Shown: positions 27,009-35,738 of the stretch, piece after piece
Numbering within the stretch: position 1 is the first letter of the stretch
How the letters are laid out: the number at the start of each line of letters is the position of its first letter
Assembly: GCA_028285595.1 (NCBI GenBank)
Contig: JANQOW010000025.1
Span: 1 to 64,000 of the forward strand
Direction of reading: 5' to 3'
Source: Hyphomicrobiales bacterium
GTDB lineage: Bacteria; Pseudomonadota; Alphaproteobacteria; Rhizobiales; CAJQND01
Length of the DNA stretch: 64,000 nucleotides
Position numbers and translations under genes: made by a program
The notes under the pieces: generated by a model
Seen by the model: the letters and a program-made list of their open reading frames with translations, nothing else
Told to the model about the DNA's origin: nothing
Database searches by the model: none

Positions 27009-28193
27009 ATGACCAGCGCTGTATTACCGACCTATGCCAGGACGGATTTTGCATTTGAGCGCGGGGAGGGCGTGCGATTGTGGACGGATCAAGGCGAAGA
27101 GTATCTGGATTTTGGCGCCGGCATCGCTGTGACCAGCCTTGGTCACTGTCATCCGCGTTTGGTGGATGCGTTGAAGGCGCAAGCTGAAAAGGTTTGGCAT
27201 ACCTCCAACCTCTACCGCATTCCCGGCCAGGAAGAGCTGGCCAAGAAGTTGACCGATGCCACATTCGCCGACTTTGTGTTCTTCGGCAATTCCGGCGCGG
27301 AAGCCATGGAATGCTGTATTAAGACCGCCAGAAAGTATCACTCGCATAAGGGCAATCCGGAGCGTTACCGGATCATCACCTACCAGGGCGCCTTTCATGG
27401 TCGCACGCTTGCGACAATCGCAGCCGGCGGCCAGGAGAAACATTTGGCCGGCTTTGGGCCCGTGGTTGATGGCTTCGATCAGGTCCCCTTTGCCGATGAA
27501 GAGGCCACAAAGGCGGCCATTACCGAGGAAACGGCAGGCATTCTGGTTGAGCCGGTTCAAGGCGAAGGCGGTTTGCAGCCTTTCCCGGCAGAGTTCCTGA
27601 AGTTCCTGCGCCGCCTTTGTGACGAAAAAGGCCTGCTGCTCATTTTCGATGAAGTGCAATGCGGGATGGGCCGTACGGGCCACCTGTTTGCCCATCAGCT
27701 TGCTGGGGTTACTCCAGATATTATGGGAACGGCCAAGGCCATCGGCGGCGGGTTCCCGCTTGGAGCCTGTCTTGCAACCGAAGAGGCCGCTTGTGGCATG
27801 GTTGCCGGCTCGCACGGCTCCACCTACGGGGGCAATCCACTCGCGTGCGCCGTGGGCAACGAGGTGGTGGACATCATGCTGGAGGACGGATTCCTGGAAA
27901 CCGTGCGCGAGCGGGCGAGAACGCTCAATCAAAAGCTCTCCGGACTGGTGGCCAGTCACCCGGACGTCTTTGACAGCGTCCGCGGTGAAGGTCTCATGCT
28001 GGGAATCAAATGCAAGGCGCCCGCGGGCGATGTGGTGAATGCAGCTTATGGCCACAAACTGCTGACCCTGACGGCCGGAGACAATGTCTTGCGCATCGTT
28101 CCTCCTCTGGTGATCTCGGAAGAAGACATCGAACTGGCCATTGACCGGCTGGATGCGGCGGCCTCAGACGTCCGGCCCTCAACCGGGGCTTAA
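27009..28193 (+). CDS. argD: Acetylornithine aminotransferase
   Basis: This PLP-dependent class III aminotransferase makes N2-acetylornithine from the semialdehyde in arginine synthesis and can also act in lysine synthesis. It has 394 residues starting [19 protein letters not shown], with GAGGAGGG 8 nt upstream; an in-frame extension to 26850 runs through the promoter/hairpin and is rejected. Visible motifs are the PLP-phosphate segment [28 protein letters not shown] with the conserved Asp, and the Schiff-base lysine in [14 protein letters not shown]. argF begins 4 bp later, so the two are co-translated. Confidence 0.96.
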   Translation: MTSAVLPTYARTDFAFERGEGVRLWTDQGEEYLDFGAGIAVTSLGHCHPRLVDALKAQAEKVWHTSNLYRIPGQEELAKKLTDATFADFVFFGNSGAEAMECCIKTARKYHSHKGNPERYRIITYQGAFHGRTLATIAAGGQEKHLAGFGPVVDGFDQVPFADEEATKAAITEETAGILVEPVQGEGGLQPFPAEFLKFLRRLCDEKGLLLIFDEVQCGMGRTGHLFAHQLAGVTPDIMGTAKAIGGGFPLGACLATEEAACGMVAGSHGSTYGGNPLACAVGNEVVDIMLEDGFLETVRERARTLNQKLSGLVASHPDVFDSVRGEGLMLGIKCKAPAGDVVNAAYGHKLLTLTAGDNVLRIVPPLVISEEDIELAIDRLDAAASDVRPSTGA

Positions 28194-28197
28194 CGGC

Positions 28198-29139
28198 ATG
28201 ACGGCTCCTAAGCACTTCCTCGATCTTTCGGGCGTGAAATCAGAAGATCTCTTTGAGATCATGCAAAGCTCGCGCGCACTCAAATCCGCACGCGCCGGTC
28301 AGCCCAAAGGGGTACGCGACGAAGGTACACCGCTGGCGGGCCATGTTCTTGTGATGATTTTCGAGAAACCCTCTACGCGCACCAGGGTGTCCTTTGATGT
28401 GGCGATGCGCCAGTTGGGCGGTGAGGCCCTGATGCTGTCCGCGGCTGACTTGCAGCTCGGCCGTGGAGAAACCATCGCGGACACCGCGCAGGTTCTGTCA
28501 CGCTATGCGGATGCAATCATGATCCGGTCGACGAACCACGACAATCTGATGGAACTGGCGAAACACGCTACAGTGCCTGTGATTAACGGCCTGACCGATC
28601 TGTCCCACCCCTGCCAGATCGTAGCCGATCTCCTCACCATGGAAGAGCATAAAGGCGCCATTGAAGATCAAACCGTTGTTTGGTGCGGCGACGGCAATAA
28701 CGTTGCGTCCTCGTGGATTCATGCGGCGGGCCATTACGATTTTGATCTGCGCCTTGCCTGCCCGGAGCAGTTGCCCCCAAACCAACACGCCTTGGACTGG
28801 GCGCGCCAGCACGGGGCCAAGGTTTCGGTGACCACCGATCCTGAAGAGGCGGTGAGCGGGGCCGATGTGGTGGTGACGGACGTTTGGGCCTCGATGGGCG
28901 CCAGCGACAATGAATCTCGGCACAATTTGCTGCGACCCTATCAGGTGGACGCCCGGCTCATGGCCAAGGCCAAGCAGGATGCAGTGTTCATGCACTGCCT
29001 GCCGGCGAGGCGCGGCGAAGAGATGACAGCCGATGTCATTGATGGTCCCCAGTCTGTGGTGTTCGATGAGGCAGAGAACCGTCTTCATGCCCAGAAGGGA
29101 ATTCTCGCCTGGTGCCTAGGGGCGAGCCAGGGGCGCTGA
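28198..29139 (+). CDS. argF: Ornithine carbamoyltransferase
   Basis: The enzyme condenses ornithine and carbamoyl phosphate to citrulline. The 313-residue product begins [13 protein letters not shown] four bases after the argD stop. The carbamoyl-phosphate motif FEKPSTRTR, the central LSHPCQ motif and the ornithine-binding [12 protein letters not shown] motif are all intact. Length and motifs fit the anabolic enzyme. It is part of an argD-argF-hslO operon, a common alphaproteobacterial grouping. Confidence 0.96.
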   Translation: MTAPKHFLDLSGVKSEDLFEIMQSSRALKSARAGQPKGVRDEGTPLAGHVLVMIFEKPSTRTRVSFDVAMRQLGGEALMLSAADLQLGRGETIADTAQVLSRYADAIMIRSTNHDNLMELAKHATVPVINGLTDLSHPCQIVADLLTMEEHKGAIEDQTVVWCGDGNNVASSWIHAAGHYDFDLRLACPEQLPPNQHALDWARQHGAKVSVTTDPEEAVSGADVVVTDVWASMGASDNESRHNLLRPYQVDARLMAKAKQDAVFMHCLPARRGEEMTADVIDGPQSVVFDEAENRLHAQKGILAWCLGASQGR

Positions 29140-29145
29140 TCCACC

Positions 29146-30135
29146 ATGAGTGATCCGATACTCACAGACCCGGCTGCTTACGCGCACGGGCTGACCGGTG
29201 ATGACATGGTCACACCGTTTGAGGTTAAGCCGCTCGGAACGCGTGGGCGCACCGTTCGCCTGGGCGCGTCGATCACGGAACTCCTGGCCCAACATGACTA
29301 TCCGGACGAAGTGGCGGCGGTTCTGGCCGAGGCGGTTGCGTTGGGTGCGCTGCTCGGGACCACCCTGAAGTTCGACGGCCGCTTCATTCTGCAAACCCAG
29401 ACCAATGGCGCCATCGACATGATGGTTGTGGATTTCGTGACGCCGGGACAAATCCGGGCCTATGCACGGTTTGACGAAGAGGCCGTCAATGAAGTGTCAA
29501 GCGATGGGCCGGTGGACGCCAGTGTCTATCTTGGAAAAGGGCATCTGGCCATGACGGTGGATCAAGGCCCGGATATGGACCGCTATCAAGGGATCGTGGC
29601 CCTGGATGGGGCCTCCTTGTCAGAAGCAGCGCATGCCTATTTTGCCCAGTCAGAGCAAATACCCACGAGTGTGCGCCTGGCAGCCGGGCGAGTGGTTACG
29701 CCAGGCGCGTCCGGCGGCACACAGTGGCGCGCTGGCGGTATTCTGGTTCAGCACCTGCCCTCCGATGGATCATCGAGCCCCATTGAATTGTCAGCGGGAG
29801 ACGCGCCGGAAGGATATGAAGCCAAACAGCTTCCCGAGGATGACAATTGGACCCGGGCCCGTGTGCTTATGGAGACTACGGAAGATCATGAGCTCATTGA
29901 CCCGCAACTGACCACGGACCGGCTCTTGTATCGTCTCTATCATGAAGATGGCGCCACCGCGTATGAGCCGGTGCCCATTGTCTGCAAGTGCCATTGTTCG
30001 CGCGAGAGAATTGCAGACGTGCTGCGCAATTTCAGTGCTGAAGAGATTGCGGACACGGTAGAGCACGGCCAGATCACGGTGAACTGCGAATTCTGCTCGC
30101 GGTCCTACGTGTTCGACCCTTCAGAGTTTTTGTGA
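29146..30135 (+). CDS. hslO: Redox-regulated chaperone Hsp33
   Basis: Hsp33 is a cytoplasmic holdase activated when oxidative stress releases zinc from its C-terminal switch. The 329-residue protein is somewhat longer than E. coli Hsp33 (~292). The zinc ligands appear as CKCHCSRER (~res 283) and NCEFCSRSY (~res 315), i.e. the CXC...CXXC switch. The N-terminal domain includes LGALLGTTLKFDGRFILQTQ. It begins 6 bp after argF, which suggests co-expression. It ends 9 bp from the convergent surface-carbohydrate operon, leaving no room for a classical terminator. Confidence 0.95.
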   Translation: MSDPILTDPAAYAHGLTGDDMVTPFEVKPLGTRGRTVRLGASITELLAQHDYPDEVAAVLAEAVALGALLGTTLKFDGRFILQTQTNGAIDMMVVDFVTPGQIRAYARFDEEAVNEVSSDGPVDASVYLGKGHLAMTVDQGPDMDRYQGIVALDGASLSEAAHAYFAQSEQIPTSVRLAAGRVVTPGASGGTQWRAGGILVQHLPSDGSSSPIELSAGDAPEGYEAKQLPEDDNWTRARVLMETTEDHELIDPQLTTDRLLYRLYHEDGATAYEPVPIVCKCHCSRERIADVLRNFSAEEIADTVEHGQITVNCEFCSRSYVFDPSEFL

Positions 30136-30144
30136 TCGGCAGAG

Positions 30145-30738
30145 TTAGCCGAGCTTAGCCTGCTCGAAAGCCTCAGCGGAGCCATAACGCGCCTCGATCG
30201 CCCGCAAGTCTTCGGCTGTGTGAACGTCCACGTAATTTGCCCGGATGACCGCCATATGGGCGCTTAGAAATGTGTTGTAGAGGCAATGGGTCCGCAAGGC
30301 ACGGATGGCGCCGTTCATGGCGTCGTTCTGATCGATTGAGAACACTTCCCAACACTCCAGGCGTTTCAGGAGCCGAACGGCCTTGTCCAGGTCCCCGGCG
30401 CTCATTTCCGGTGAATTGGCCTGGACGGAGACGATGATCTCCGGCTCCACACCCTCCTCATCGCGCAGCCAGGTGTGAGCATGCCGGATGGCTTCGATTT
30501 TCGGCGTCGCATCATCTGCCAGCGCATCGGGTCGCCGGATGGTGCGTGCGCCGTGTTGGGTCGCCAAGTGCAGCATCTCATCATCATCGGAGGACACATA
30601 GACGGCATCCACCTCACTGGCGTTGAGACAGGCTTCAATGGACCAAACGATCAACGGCTTGCCGAACAGGGGTTGGACGTTCTTGCGCGGCAGGCGCTTC
30701 GAACCGCCCCGCGCTGGTATCACTGCCACTGTCTGCAT
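30145..30738 (-). CDS. Short cytidylyltransferase (CMP-nonulosonate synthetase-like)
   Basis: This is a 197-residue nucleotidyltransferase of the acylneuraminate cytidylyltransferase/PseF family; typical members have about 225-235 residues. The CTP-binding motif IPARGGSKRLPRKN is at ~7-20, followed by KPLIVWSIEACL. The usual QPTSPLR motif is replaced by QANSPEMSAGDLDKAV (~106). The C-terminal metal-binding strand is VDVHTAEDLRAIEARYG. It should activate an acidic sugar as its CMP derivative; the variant motif leaves the identity of the sugar open. Last gene of the seven-gene leftward operon; its ATG overlaps the preceding stop (TGATG). Confidence 0.78.
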   Translation of the reverse strand: MQTVAVIPARGGSKRLPRKNVQPLFGKPLIVWSIEACLNASEVDAVYVSSDDDEMLHLATQHGARTIRRPDALADDATPKIEAIRHAHTWLRDEEGVEPEIIVSVQANSPEMSAGDLDKAVRLLKRLECWEVFSIDQNDAMNGAIRALRTHCLYNTFLSAHMAVIRANYVDVHTAEDLRAIEARYGSAEAFEQAKLG

Positions 30739-31820
30739 CAGCCCAACACCCGGTTCAAAATGTCTTCGGCAACCACCTTGGCGCCATCAGTGCGGAAGTC
30801 ATGGTCGGCCATATGGCGCTTCACCAAATCGTACTCCCCATTCAGAAAGTCCAGCAGGGTCGGCCCGAATTTCTCCGCCAGCTTATTGAGCGAGACAAAA
30901 CTGGCGAGCCCATGCTGCTTCATCAGCAGCATATTGGATTCCATTTCCGGATTAAGCGCCTCGCTCACCAACAGCAAAGGTGTGCGGTGCGCTATGCACT
31001 CCGATATCGTGTTGAACCCCGCACGACAGATCACCAAATCCATCTCCGGCATATAGTCCATCAGCACTTCGTTATTGCCGATAAGCGTGACGTTGTCGGC
31101 TTGGATACCGAAGTACTCCGGCACGAAAAAATGGATATCATCGAGCTTATGCAGTTGCTCCAACGCCTGTTTAATGTTGACCGACAGAAGCCTCGACCCG
31201 CTGTCCAAGATCAGAATCTTGAAGCTGCGCTTGGTTGAAATTGGTGCCGTGTCTGCGCGCATCCTGACAATGAACGGAACCTCCTGACAGTTATCCTTGT
31301 AGGCATTTAGGATGTCAGGAGGGGAGAGAGGCGGAAAGTAGAGCTGTTGGGCTGAGCGGGCCTGCTGGTAGAACCGACGCAGCACGGTTGTCCTGACCGG
31401 CAAGGGATACAGCTTTGAAAAGAACCAATCCCAAGTATGGTGAGCCACACCGAAGGCAGGAAGCCCCTGACTGCTGGCAATCTCAAAGGCCTCGTAGACA
31501 AAATCGGAAACAATGAACGTCTGGTCCGAGAGGTTGTCGTCTGAGAGTATGTGGGCCTCAGAGCGCTCGAGGTAATCTGAATAGTCACGTTTGATCGCCT
31601 CAAGATCAGGTGTGCCAGAAGCGGTCTTGGCCCAGCTGATGTTGTTGAACTTCTCTACGAAGGAGACGTTGTCAAATATCAGCTTAGCCGCATGCAAATG
31701 GTTCTTTGTTTGCAGTGTGGTGGTGAGCTCAGGACACAAAGCACACAGCTGATCATTGATGGCTTTCTGCCGGACCAAATGTCCAAAGCCCTCGTCAGAG
31801 GCATAAATCTTATACTTCAT
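30738..31820 (-). CDS. GT-B fold glycosyltransferase-like protein
   Basis: This 360-residue protein resembles MurG/UGT-like GT-B enzymes. The N-terminus MKYKIYASDEGFGHLVRQKAI has the Gly-rich G-x-GH motif that binds the acceptor side. The C-terminal half has the nucleotide-sugar pocket DLVICRAGFNTISECIAHRTPLLLVSE (~265-291), with a Glu-x-x-x-Asn segment after it. No signal or membrane helix is evident. It lies between the methyltransferase (12 bp) and the cytidylyltransferase (1-bp overlap). It may transfer the CMP-activated sugar, or, like PseG, be a nucleotide-sugar hydrolase in its making; sequence alone does not decide. Confidence 0.7.
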   Translation of the reverse strand: MKYKIYASDEGFGHLVRQKAINDQLCALCPELTTTLQTKNHLHAAKLIFDNVSFVEKFNNISWAKTASGTPDLEAIKRDYSDYLERSEAHILSDDNLSDQTFIVSDFVYEAFEIASSQGLPAFGVAHHTWDWFFSKLYPLPVRTTVLRRFYQQARSAQQLYFPPLSPPDILNAYKDNCQEVPFIVRMRADTAPISTKRSFKILILDSGSRLLSVNIKQALEQLHKLDDIHFFVPEYFGIQADNVTLIGNNEVLMDYMPEMDLVICRAGFNTISECIAHRTPLLLVSEALNPEMESNMLLMKQHGLASFVSLNKLAEKFGPTLLDFLNGEYDLVKRHMADHDFRTDGAKVVAEDILNRVLG

Positions 31821-31832
31821 TGCTGGGAAGGT

Positions 31833-32699
31833 TTACGCCTTCTGAGCGTGAACAATAAAGGTCGAGCACATGAACATGCCACGCCAGTCAGCCGGGTTTG
31901 CCTCAAACTCAGCGCTGAGTTTGCGGAACTCATCGCGATCGGTGTGCTCGAAGATCGGAGGCAAAGCGTGGAAGTGATAGAAGTACAATCCTTTCTGCAT
32001 GAGCCCATGCGCGCTCAAGATATCCTGCTGCACTGTGAGCGGGTTATGATTGTAGGTGTGCACTAAGCGGTCATCGATGGTTTCAAAAACCTTCTCCACA
32101 TCTTCCACTTTGTGACGCTCTTGCATGTGTGCATCGAGCCGGCGGCGCAGATCTTCGCTGAGCTTCTCCTTGGGAAAGAACGTCCTGTACATGTACTCAA
32201 CCGAGTAGTCGTTCATCGAGTACATTGAGAAAAGATCGTTCCGCAAGCTGATGATCATGTGGCCACCGCTCGGCAACAGACCGGCAATATTGCCAATGGT
32301 CTTTTCGAAGTCCCGTGCATAGTAAACCGCACCCAAGGCTATGGCGCAGTCGTAGACCCCGGTTTCCACCTGTGTGATGTCTTCCATGTTGTCCCGGAAG
32401 ATAATGTCCGGCGAATAGCCCGCTTTCTCCACGTTCGACTTAGCAACAGCCACCATCTCCTCGGCAAAGTCGAAGCCATCCACCTCATGGCCGGCCTTAC
32501 GCATGGCCAGTAGCGGATCAGCGGTGCCGCAACCAACGTCGATAACCCGCTTGGGTTTAATCTCGTTCAAGAGGTTTATGAACGTGTTCAAGCGAAACAC
32601 GTTGGCTGGATACTTAGGAAGATCCAAGTCCGGCGTCACATATTGCTGGCCATAGGTTGACGCCATTTCACCGAACTTTACATAGGCATCAGTCTTCAT
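31833..32699 (-). CDS. SAM-dependent methyltransferase (class I)
   Basis: This 288-residue methyltransferase starts MKTDAYVKFGEMASTYGQQYV with GGAG 9 nt upstream; longer in-frame readings lie inside the upstream gene and are rejected. The Rossmann motif I is VIDVGCGTADPLLAMRKAG (~res 58), motif II VDGFDFAEEMV, and motif IV/post-I YDCAIALGAVYY. The C-terminal ~120 residues are less conserved and may bind the acceptor. Placement in the surface-carbohydrate operon (2 bp after the DUF4910 gene) suggests O-methylation of a sugar or capping of a polysaccharide chain. Confidence 0.8.
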   Translation of the reverse strand: MKTDAYVKFGEMASTYGQQYVTPDLDLPKYPANVFRLNTFINLLNEIKPKRVIDVGCGTADPLLAMRKAGHEVDGFDFAEEMVAVAKSNVEKAGYSPDIIFRDNMEDITQVETGVYDCAIALGAVYYARDFEKTIGNIAGLLPSGGHMIISLRNDLFSMYSMNDYSVEYMYRTFFPKEKLSEDLRRRLDAHMQERHKVEDVEKVFETIDDRLVHTYNHNPLTVQQDILSAHGLMQKGLYFYHFHALPPIFEHTDRDEFRKLSAEFEANPADWRGMFMCSTFIVHAQKA

Positions 32700-32701
32700 G
32701 C

Positions 32702-34030
32702 TCAATTCTCCATTGGGGGGCACTCTTCTAACAGGCCCGCGCTTGCTAGTGTGTTGGCCGCCTTCGCCAGTTGCCAAAGCGGTTGCTCGAGCCGGCGGGC
32801 AATTTCCAACAATGATGTTCTTCCATCCGAATAGGCCAGAACGTTTAGCAGATCTTTCGGCTTTGGGTCGCCCTTTTTGCGCGCTGTCGGATAGAGCCCA
32901 TACTTCGACAACTGCGGCTCGCACAAAACAGTGGCTCGGTACGTGCGATTGGCTTCCAGACAAATCAGCGAGAGCTGCAGCAAATCAAATCCGCCTTGAA
33001 GCCCGCCAGGGCTGATCAGGTCGAGATTGTCGTCTGATGTATGGTACTCAGGGTAGGCACCAAACTTGGATCGCATGAGCGATGCAACTGGTAGATCGAC
33101 GCCCGGGGCATTGTATTGACGTTCATCACTGCCGCGATCAAGGAAGGAGTAACACACATAATCCCCAACCTTGTGCTGAAGCACGTGCTGAGCAATTTGA
33201 TCGCTTATGGTATCGCCGTGGCGCGTGGGCAAATAGGAGTATGTCCGCTCATCGCCAACGCAAGACACGTTAAACCCCGCCACAACAGCCTGTTTCAAGT
33301 GATCAAGATTCTGCGACAGATAAACAATTGCGCCAATGGTTTCCGGAATAAAAACAACGCGATAAGTAAACCGACGTTCCGGAAGCTGCTGTAGCCATTT
33401 TGCGAGAGCCACCGTGACCACTGGCCCGGACAATTCGTTATTGGCCATAGAGGGATGGCAGACATAGGTGGACAGGAATATCTCCGGCGCATCGGCGACG
33501 GTTGCCGGGATCACCAGCTCACCATAATCGAGCTGCCCCGCCTCGTCTAACACGCTGTCAATCTTCACCTGGTAATCGCCGCCTGGAAGCGAATTGCGCT
33601 CGCGATCACTCAAACAAAACCCCCACGTGCGCTTATAGTAAGATGTGACGTAAGGGATCGCATCAGGTTGCTCCGGCAACGAATGCAGATGAGCCTGCAA
33701 GTCCGCTAGACTGATACGCCGGTCGACCGGTTCAGAGTAACCAACAACGTGAAGATTGTGGCGCTTGAACTGCGCCAACTTCGCTCCGTCAGGCGCTACG
33801 ATGTAAGCGTCCCGAATTATCCATTCGGGCGGCACCGTCCAATCGAAGCATTTTGTGCCGCTTGGCACCGATTTCAGGGCAAGCTCAGGAACCTCGCGTT
33901 GCAGGATTCTCAGAGTCTGCCGCACGCCCTCCCCAGTGATGCTCCGGGGGATCGGAAAAAGCTCCTCGGCCAGCGCGTACATCCAGTTTCCCGTAGCGGC
34001 TGCGCTGTCTTGCAAAAAATCAATATTCAT
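32702..34030 (-). CDS. DUF4910/DUF2172 aminopeptidase-like protein with C-terminal winged helix
   Basis: This 442-residue protein of the DUF4910 family has a zinc-peptidase (M28-like) fold. The opening LAEELFPIPRSITGEGVRQTL is typical. Likely metal/catalytic residues are H192 and E199 in CHPSMANNELSG, E230 in IPETIG, E303 in RGSDERQYNAPG and H330 in EYHTSDDN. An inserted DUF2172 segment spans ~65-160, and a small winged-helix (HTH_47) occupies ~390-435. Family members recur in bacterial polysaccharide clusters, but a substrate has not been settled as far as I know. Genes on both sides are within 11 bp. A deacylase or peptidase acting on an amino-sugar substituent is an inference. Confidence 0.8.
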   Translation of the reverse strand: MNIDFLQDSAAATGNWMYALAEELFPIPRSITGEGVRQTLRILQREVPELALKSVPSGTKCFDWTVPPEWIIRDAYIVAPDGAKLAQFKRHNLHVVGYSEPVDRRISLADLQAHLHSLPEQPDAIPYVTSYYKRTWGFCLSDRERNSLPGGDYQVKIDSVLDEAGQLDYGELVIPATVADAPEIFLSTYVCHPSMANNELSGPVVTVALAKWLQQLPERRFTYRVVFIPETIGAIVYLSQNLDHLKQAVVAGFNVSCVGDERTYSYLPTRHGDTISDQIAQHVLQHKVGDYVCYSFLDRGSDERQYNAPGVDLPVASLMRSKFGAYPEYHTSDDNLDLISPGGLQGGFDLLQLSLICLEANRTYRATVLCEPQLSKYGLYPTARKKGDPKPKDLLNVLAYSDGRTSLLEIARRLEQPLWQLAKAANTLASAGLLEECPPMEN

Positions 34031-34041
34031 TCTAGAGGGCG

Positions 34042-34974
34042 TCAGATTGAGTTCAGCACCATTTTGCGGGTTTCATCCAGCTCTTCGGGCCGCATGCCAA
34101 GTGCTTTTAAGTCCCAATTTGGAAAGCTGGCTTTAGGAGCCAGAAAACGCGTGAACTGAAGCATCAAGATTAACCGCTCTCTGGTGTTGCCTCTGCTGCC
34201 ATAATGCAAACACCGGGAGGTATCCACAGCGCCAACTGTTCCTTTAGGCCCGATCAAACGATAGATGGCGTCGCGACCCGCTGTGCTTTCCACTGCCTCG
34301 TCATCCAGCCGCGCGGAATGGCGGCGGGTCTTTGCAATTGTTGAAGAGGCTGGCGCAGTGAGGAACGTGAACGGGCCTGTGTTTTCATCCACATCGACCA
34401 CATTCAAGATAACCTTCAGTTGAGATTTGTCCTCACCATCATAGTGATACATTTGACTTTCCGCCTTAGTTTCGTTGGGCGGGGACCACCAAAAATCGAC
34501 ACGCGAGAGCACGGGAACCTGACCAAAGTAATGGCTCGCCAGACCAATCAATTCATCGCTCAGTACGAAATTGCAAACCGGTTTCAGCGCCATCACCTCT
34601 TCATCGCCAGCAAGACGTACGAGGAAGTCTGCCTTGCGGTGACCGTCGGGTTTTGTAACACGGCCCGCCCCTTTGAGTTGCTGGAAGAGATCACCCATGG
34701 CGCCGGCGGCCTCTTGAGCACCCGGCACAAGATCAGAGGCCAGGATCGCAGCACCATCAGATTGGAAGGTATCGATCGGTGTGGATTTTGGCGGAGCTAC
34801 CTCTGAAACTTTGCGCCTCCTTTTTTCTTCCTCGCCTGGGGCCAAAACAGATTTCGTACCCACGACGATGGTGTCGCGCAGCGAGCGCGGAATGCCAAAC
34901 CTTTGCAGAGATTTCTGCATACGGATCGGATCTGCCATCGGCTTGCGGAGCAACGTACGGGTGTCAAACGCCAT
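34042..34974 (-). CDS. Phytanoyl-CoA dioxygenase-like Fe(II)/2-oxoglutarate protein
   Basis: This 310-residue protein shows the double-stranded beta-helix pattern of PhyH-type oxygenases. The iron triad is H177 and D179 in MYHYDGED and H257 in RCLHYGSRGN, with R267 about ten residues later to bind 2-oxoglutarate. The stretch LNVVDVDENTGPFTFL is typical of the family. The N-terminal ~60 residues are basic and poorly conserved. It lies 17 bp after the NeuB-like gene. An oxidation (hydroxylation or demethylation) of the sugar or of its lipid carrier is inferred; PhyH proteins in surface-polysaccharide clusters are mostly uncharacterised. Confidence 0.75.
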   Translation of the reverse strand: MAFDTRTLLRKPMADPIRMQKSLQRFGIPRSLRDTIVVGTKSVLAPGEEEKRRRKVSEVAPPKSTPIDTFQSDGAAILASDLVPGAQEAAGAMGDLFQQLKGAGRVTKPDGHRKADFLVRLAGDEEVMALKPVCNFVLSDELIGLASHYFGQVPVLSRVDFWWSPPNETKAESQMYHYDGEDKSQLKVILNVVDVDENTGPFTFLTAPASSTIAKTRRHSARLDDEAVESTAGRDAIYRLIGPKGTVGAVDTSRCLHYGSRGNTRERLILMLQFTRFLAPKASFPNWDLKALGMRPEELDETRKMVLNSI

Positions 34975-34991
34975 AACTTCAAAATCCGGTT

Positions 34992-35696
34992 TTAGTTTGC
35001 GGCGAGGATGCGTTCCATATCGGAGGTGATACGCTTGATCGCCCTAAGGTCTTCCTGCGTCATCGCACCCAGATGGGCCTTTTCGTTGGATCGCTGCCAA
35101 GCATAGTTGATCGTGTAATGTTTCTCCAGGTACTTGGCGCCGCGGGATGCAGCAATCAGCGCTGCTGCTATCCCAATGGAATGGTCGCTGATCCCGTCAA
35201 AAATAGTGTCTTCAAATGTGGGAACGATTACGTCTTCCAAGAGCGTAGGGTATTGGACAATGCAGTGGAGATAGATACAGCCCTTGCGCACGTCGACCGA
35301 GGCGACGTCATAGTCATGGGGGATGGAAACGAACACGGTCTTCCCCATTGAGGTCACCTTATCGACCAGCTCAGGGTTTTCTTTGTGCTGACGCGCGGCG
35401 ATCTTGTAGTAGGCTTGGTCCACCTCAAGGCACCATTGAAGGCGCTCATCGTCAAATGCCGTGGCGAACACTGGCAACCCCACCCTGTCGCCATAGGTCT
35501 TCAGGCGTTTGAAGTCCTCAAACGAAAGTTCACGCGACTTCACATAGGGGTCGACAGGCTCAGGCGAGAACATTTCCGCCGGATAGAGCTGCAGCTTTGC
35601 CGCATTGGCCCCTGCCATCTTAGACTCAAGGATCATCTGCTCAGCAACGTCAAGATCGTTGCCAAACTGCGGTGAAATCTCAGAAACGATAAACAT
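34992..35696 (-). CDS. NeuB-family sialic-acid-type synthase, short form without SAF domain
   Basis: This 234-residue TIM-barrel protein matches the N-terminal catalytic domain of N-acetylneuraminate/pseudaminate synthases, which condense PEP with a 6-carbon amino sugar. Motifs are EISPQFGNDLDVAEQMILES, GANAAKLQLY (~30-37), LSFEDFKRLK, YYKIAARQ, LHCIVQYPT, ISDHSIG (H172), EKHYT (~191) and KAHLGAMTQEDL (H208). Typical NeuB proteins have ~340-350 residues and end with an antifreeze-like SAF domain that covers the active site of the partner subunit. Here the protein stops after the barrel. No separate SAF-domain gene is adjacent. Product likely a 9-carbon (or other) keto-acid sugar, inferred. 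Confidence 0.78.
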   Translation of the reverse strand: MFIVSEISPQFGNDLDVAEQMILESKMAGANAAKLQLYPAEMFSPEPVDPYVKSRELSFEDFKRLKTYGDRVGLPVFATAFDDERLQWCLEVDQAYYKIAARQHKENPELVDKVTSMGKTVFVSIPHDYDVASVDVRKGCIYLHCIVQYPTLLEDVIVPTFEDTIFDGISDHSIGIAAALIAASRGAKYLEKHYTINYAWQRSNEKAHLGAMTQEDLRAIKRITSDMERILAAN

Positions 35697-35738
35697 TTAG
35701 GTGCGTCCTGGTTCCGTGTTTTAACGCGTACAATGCCG

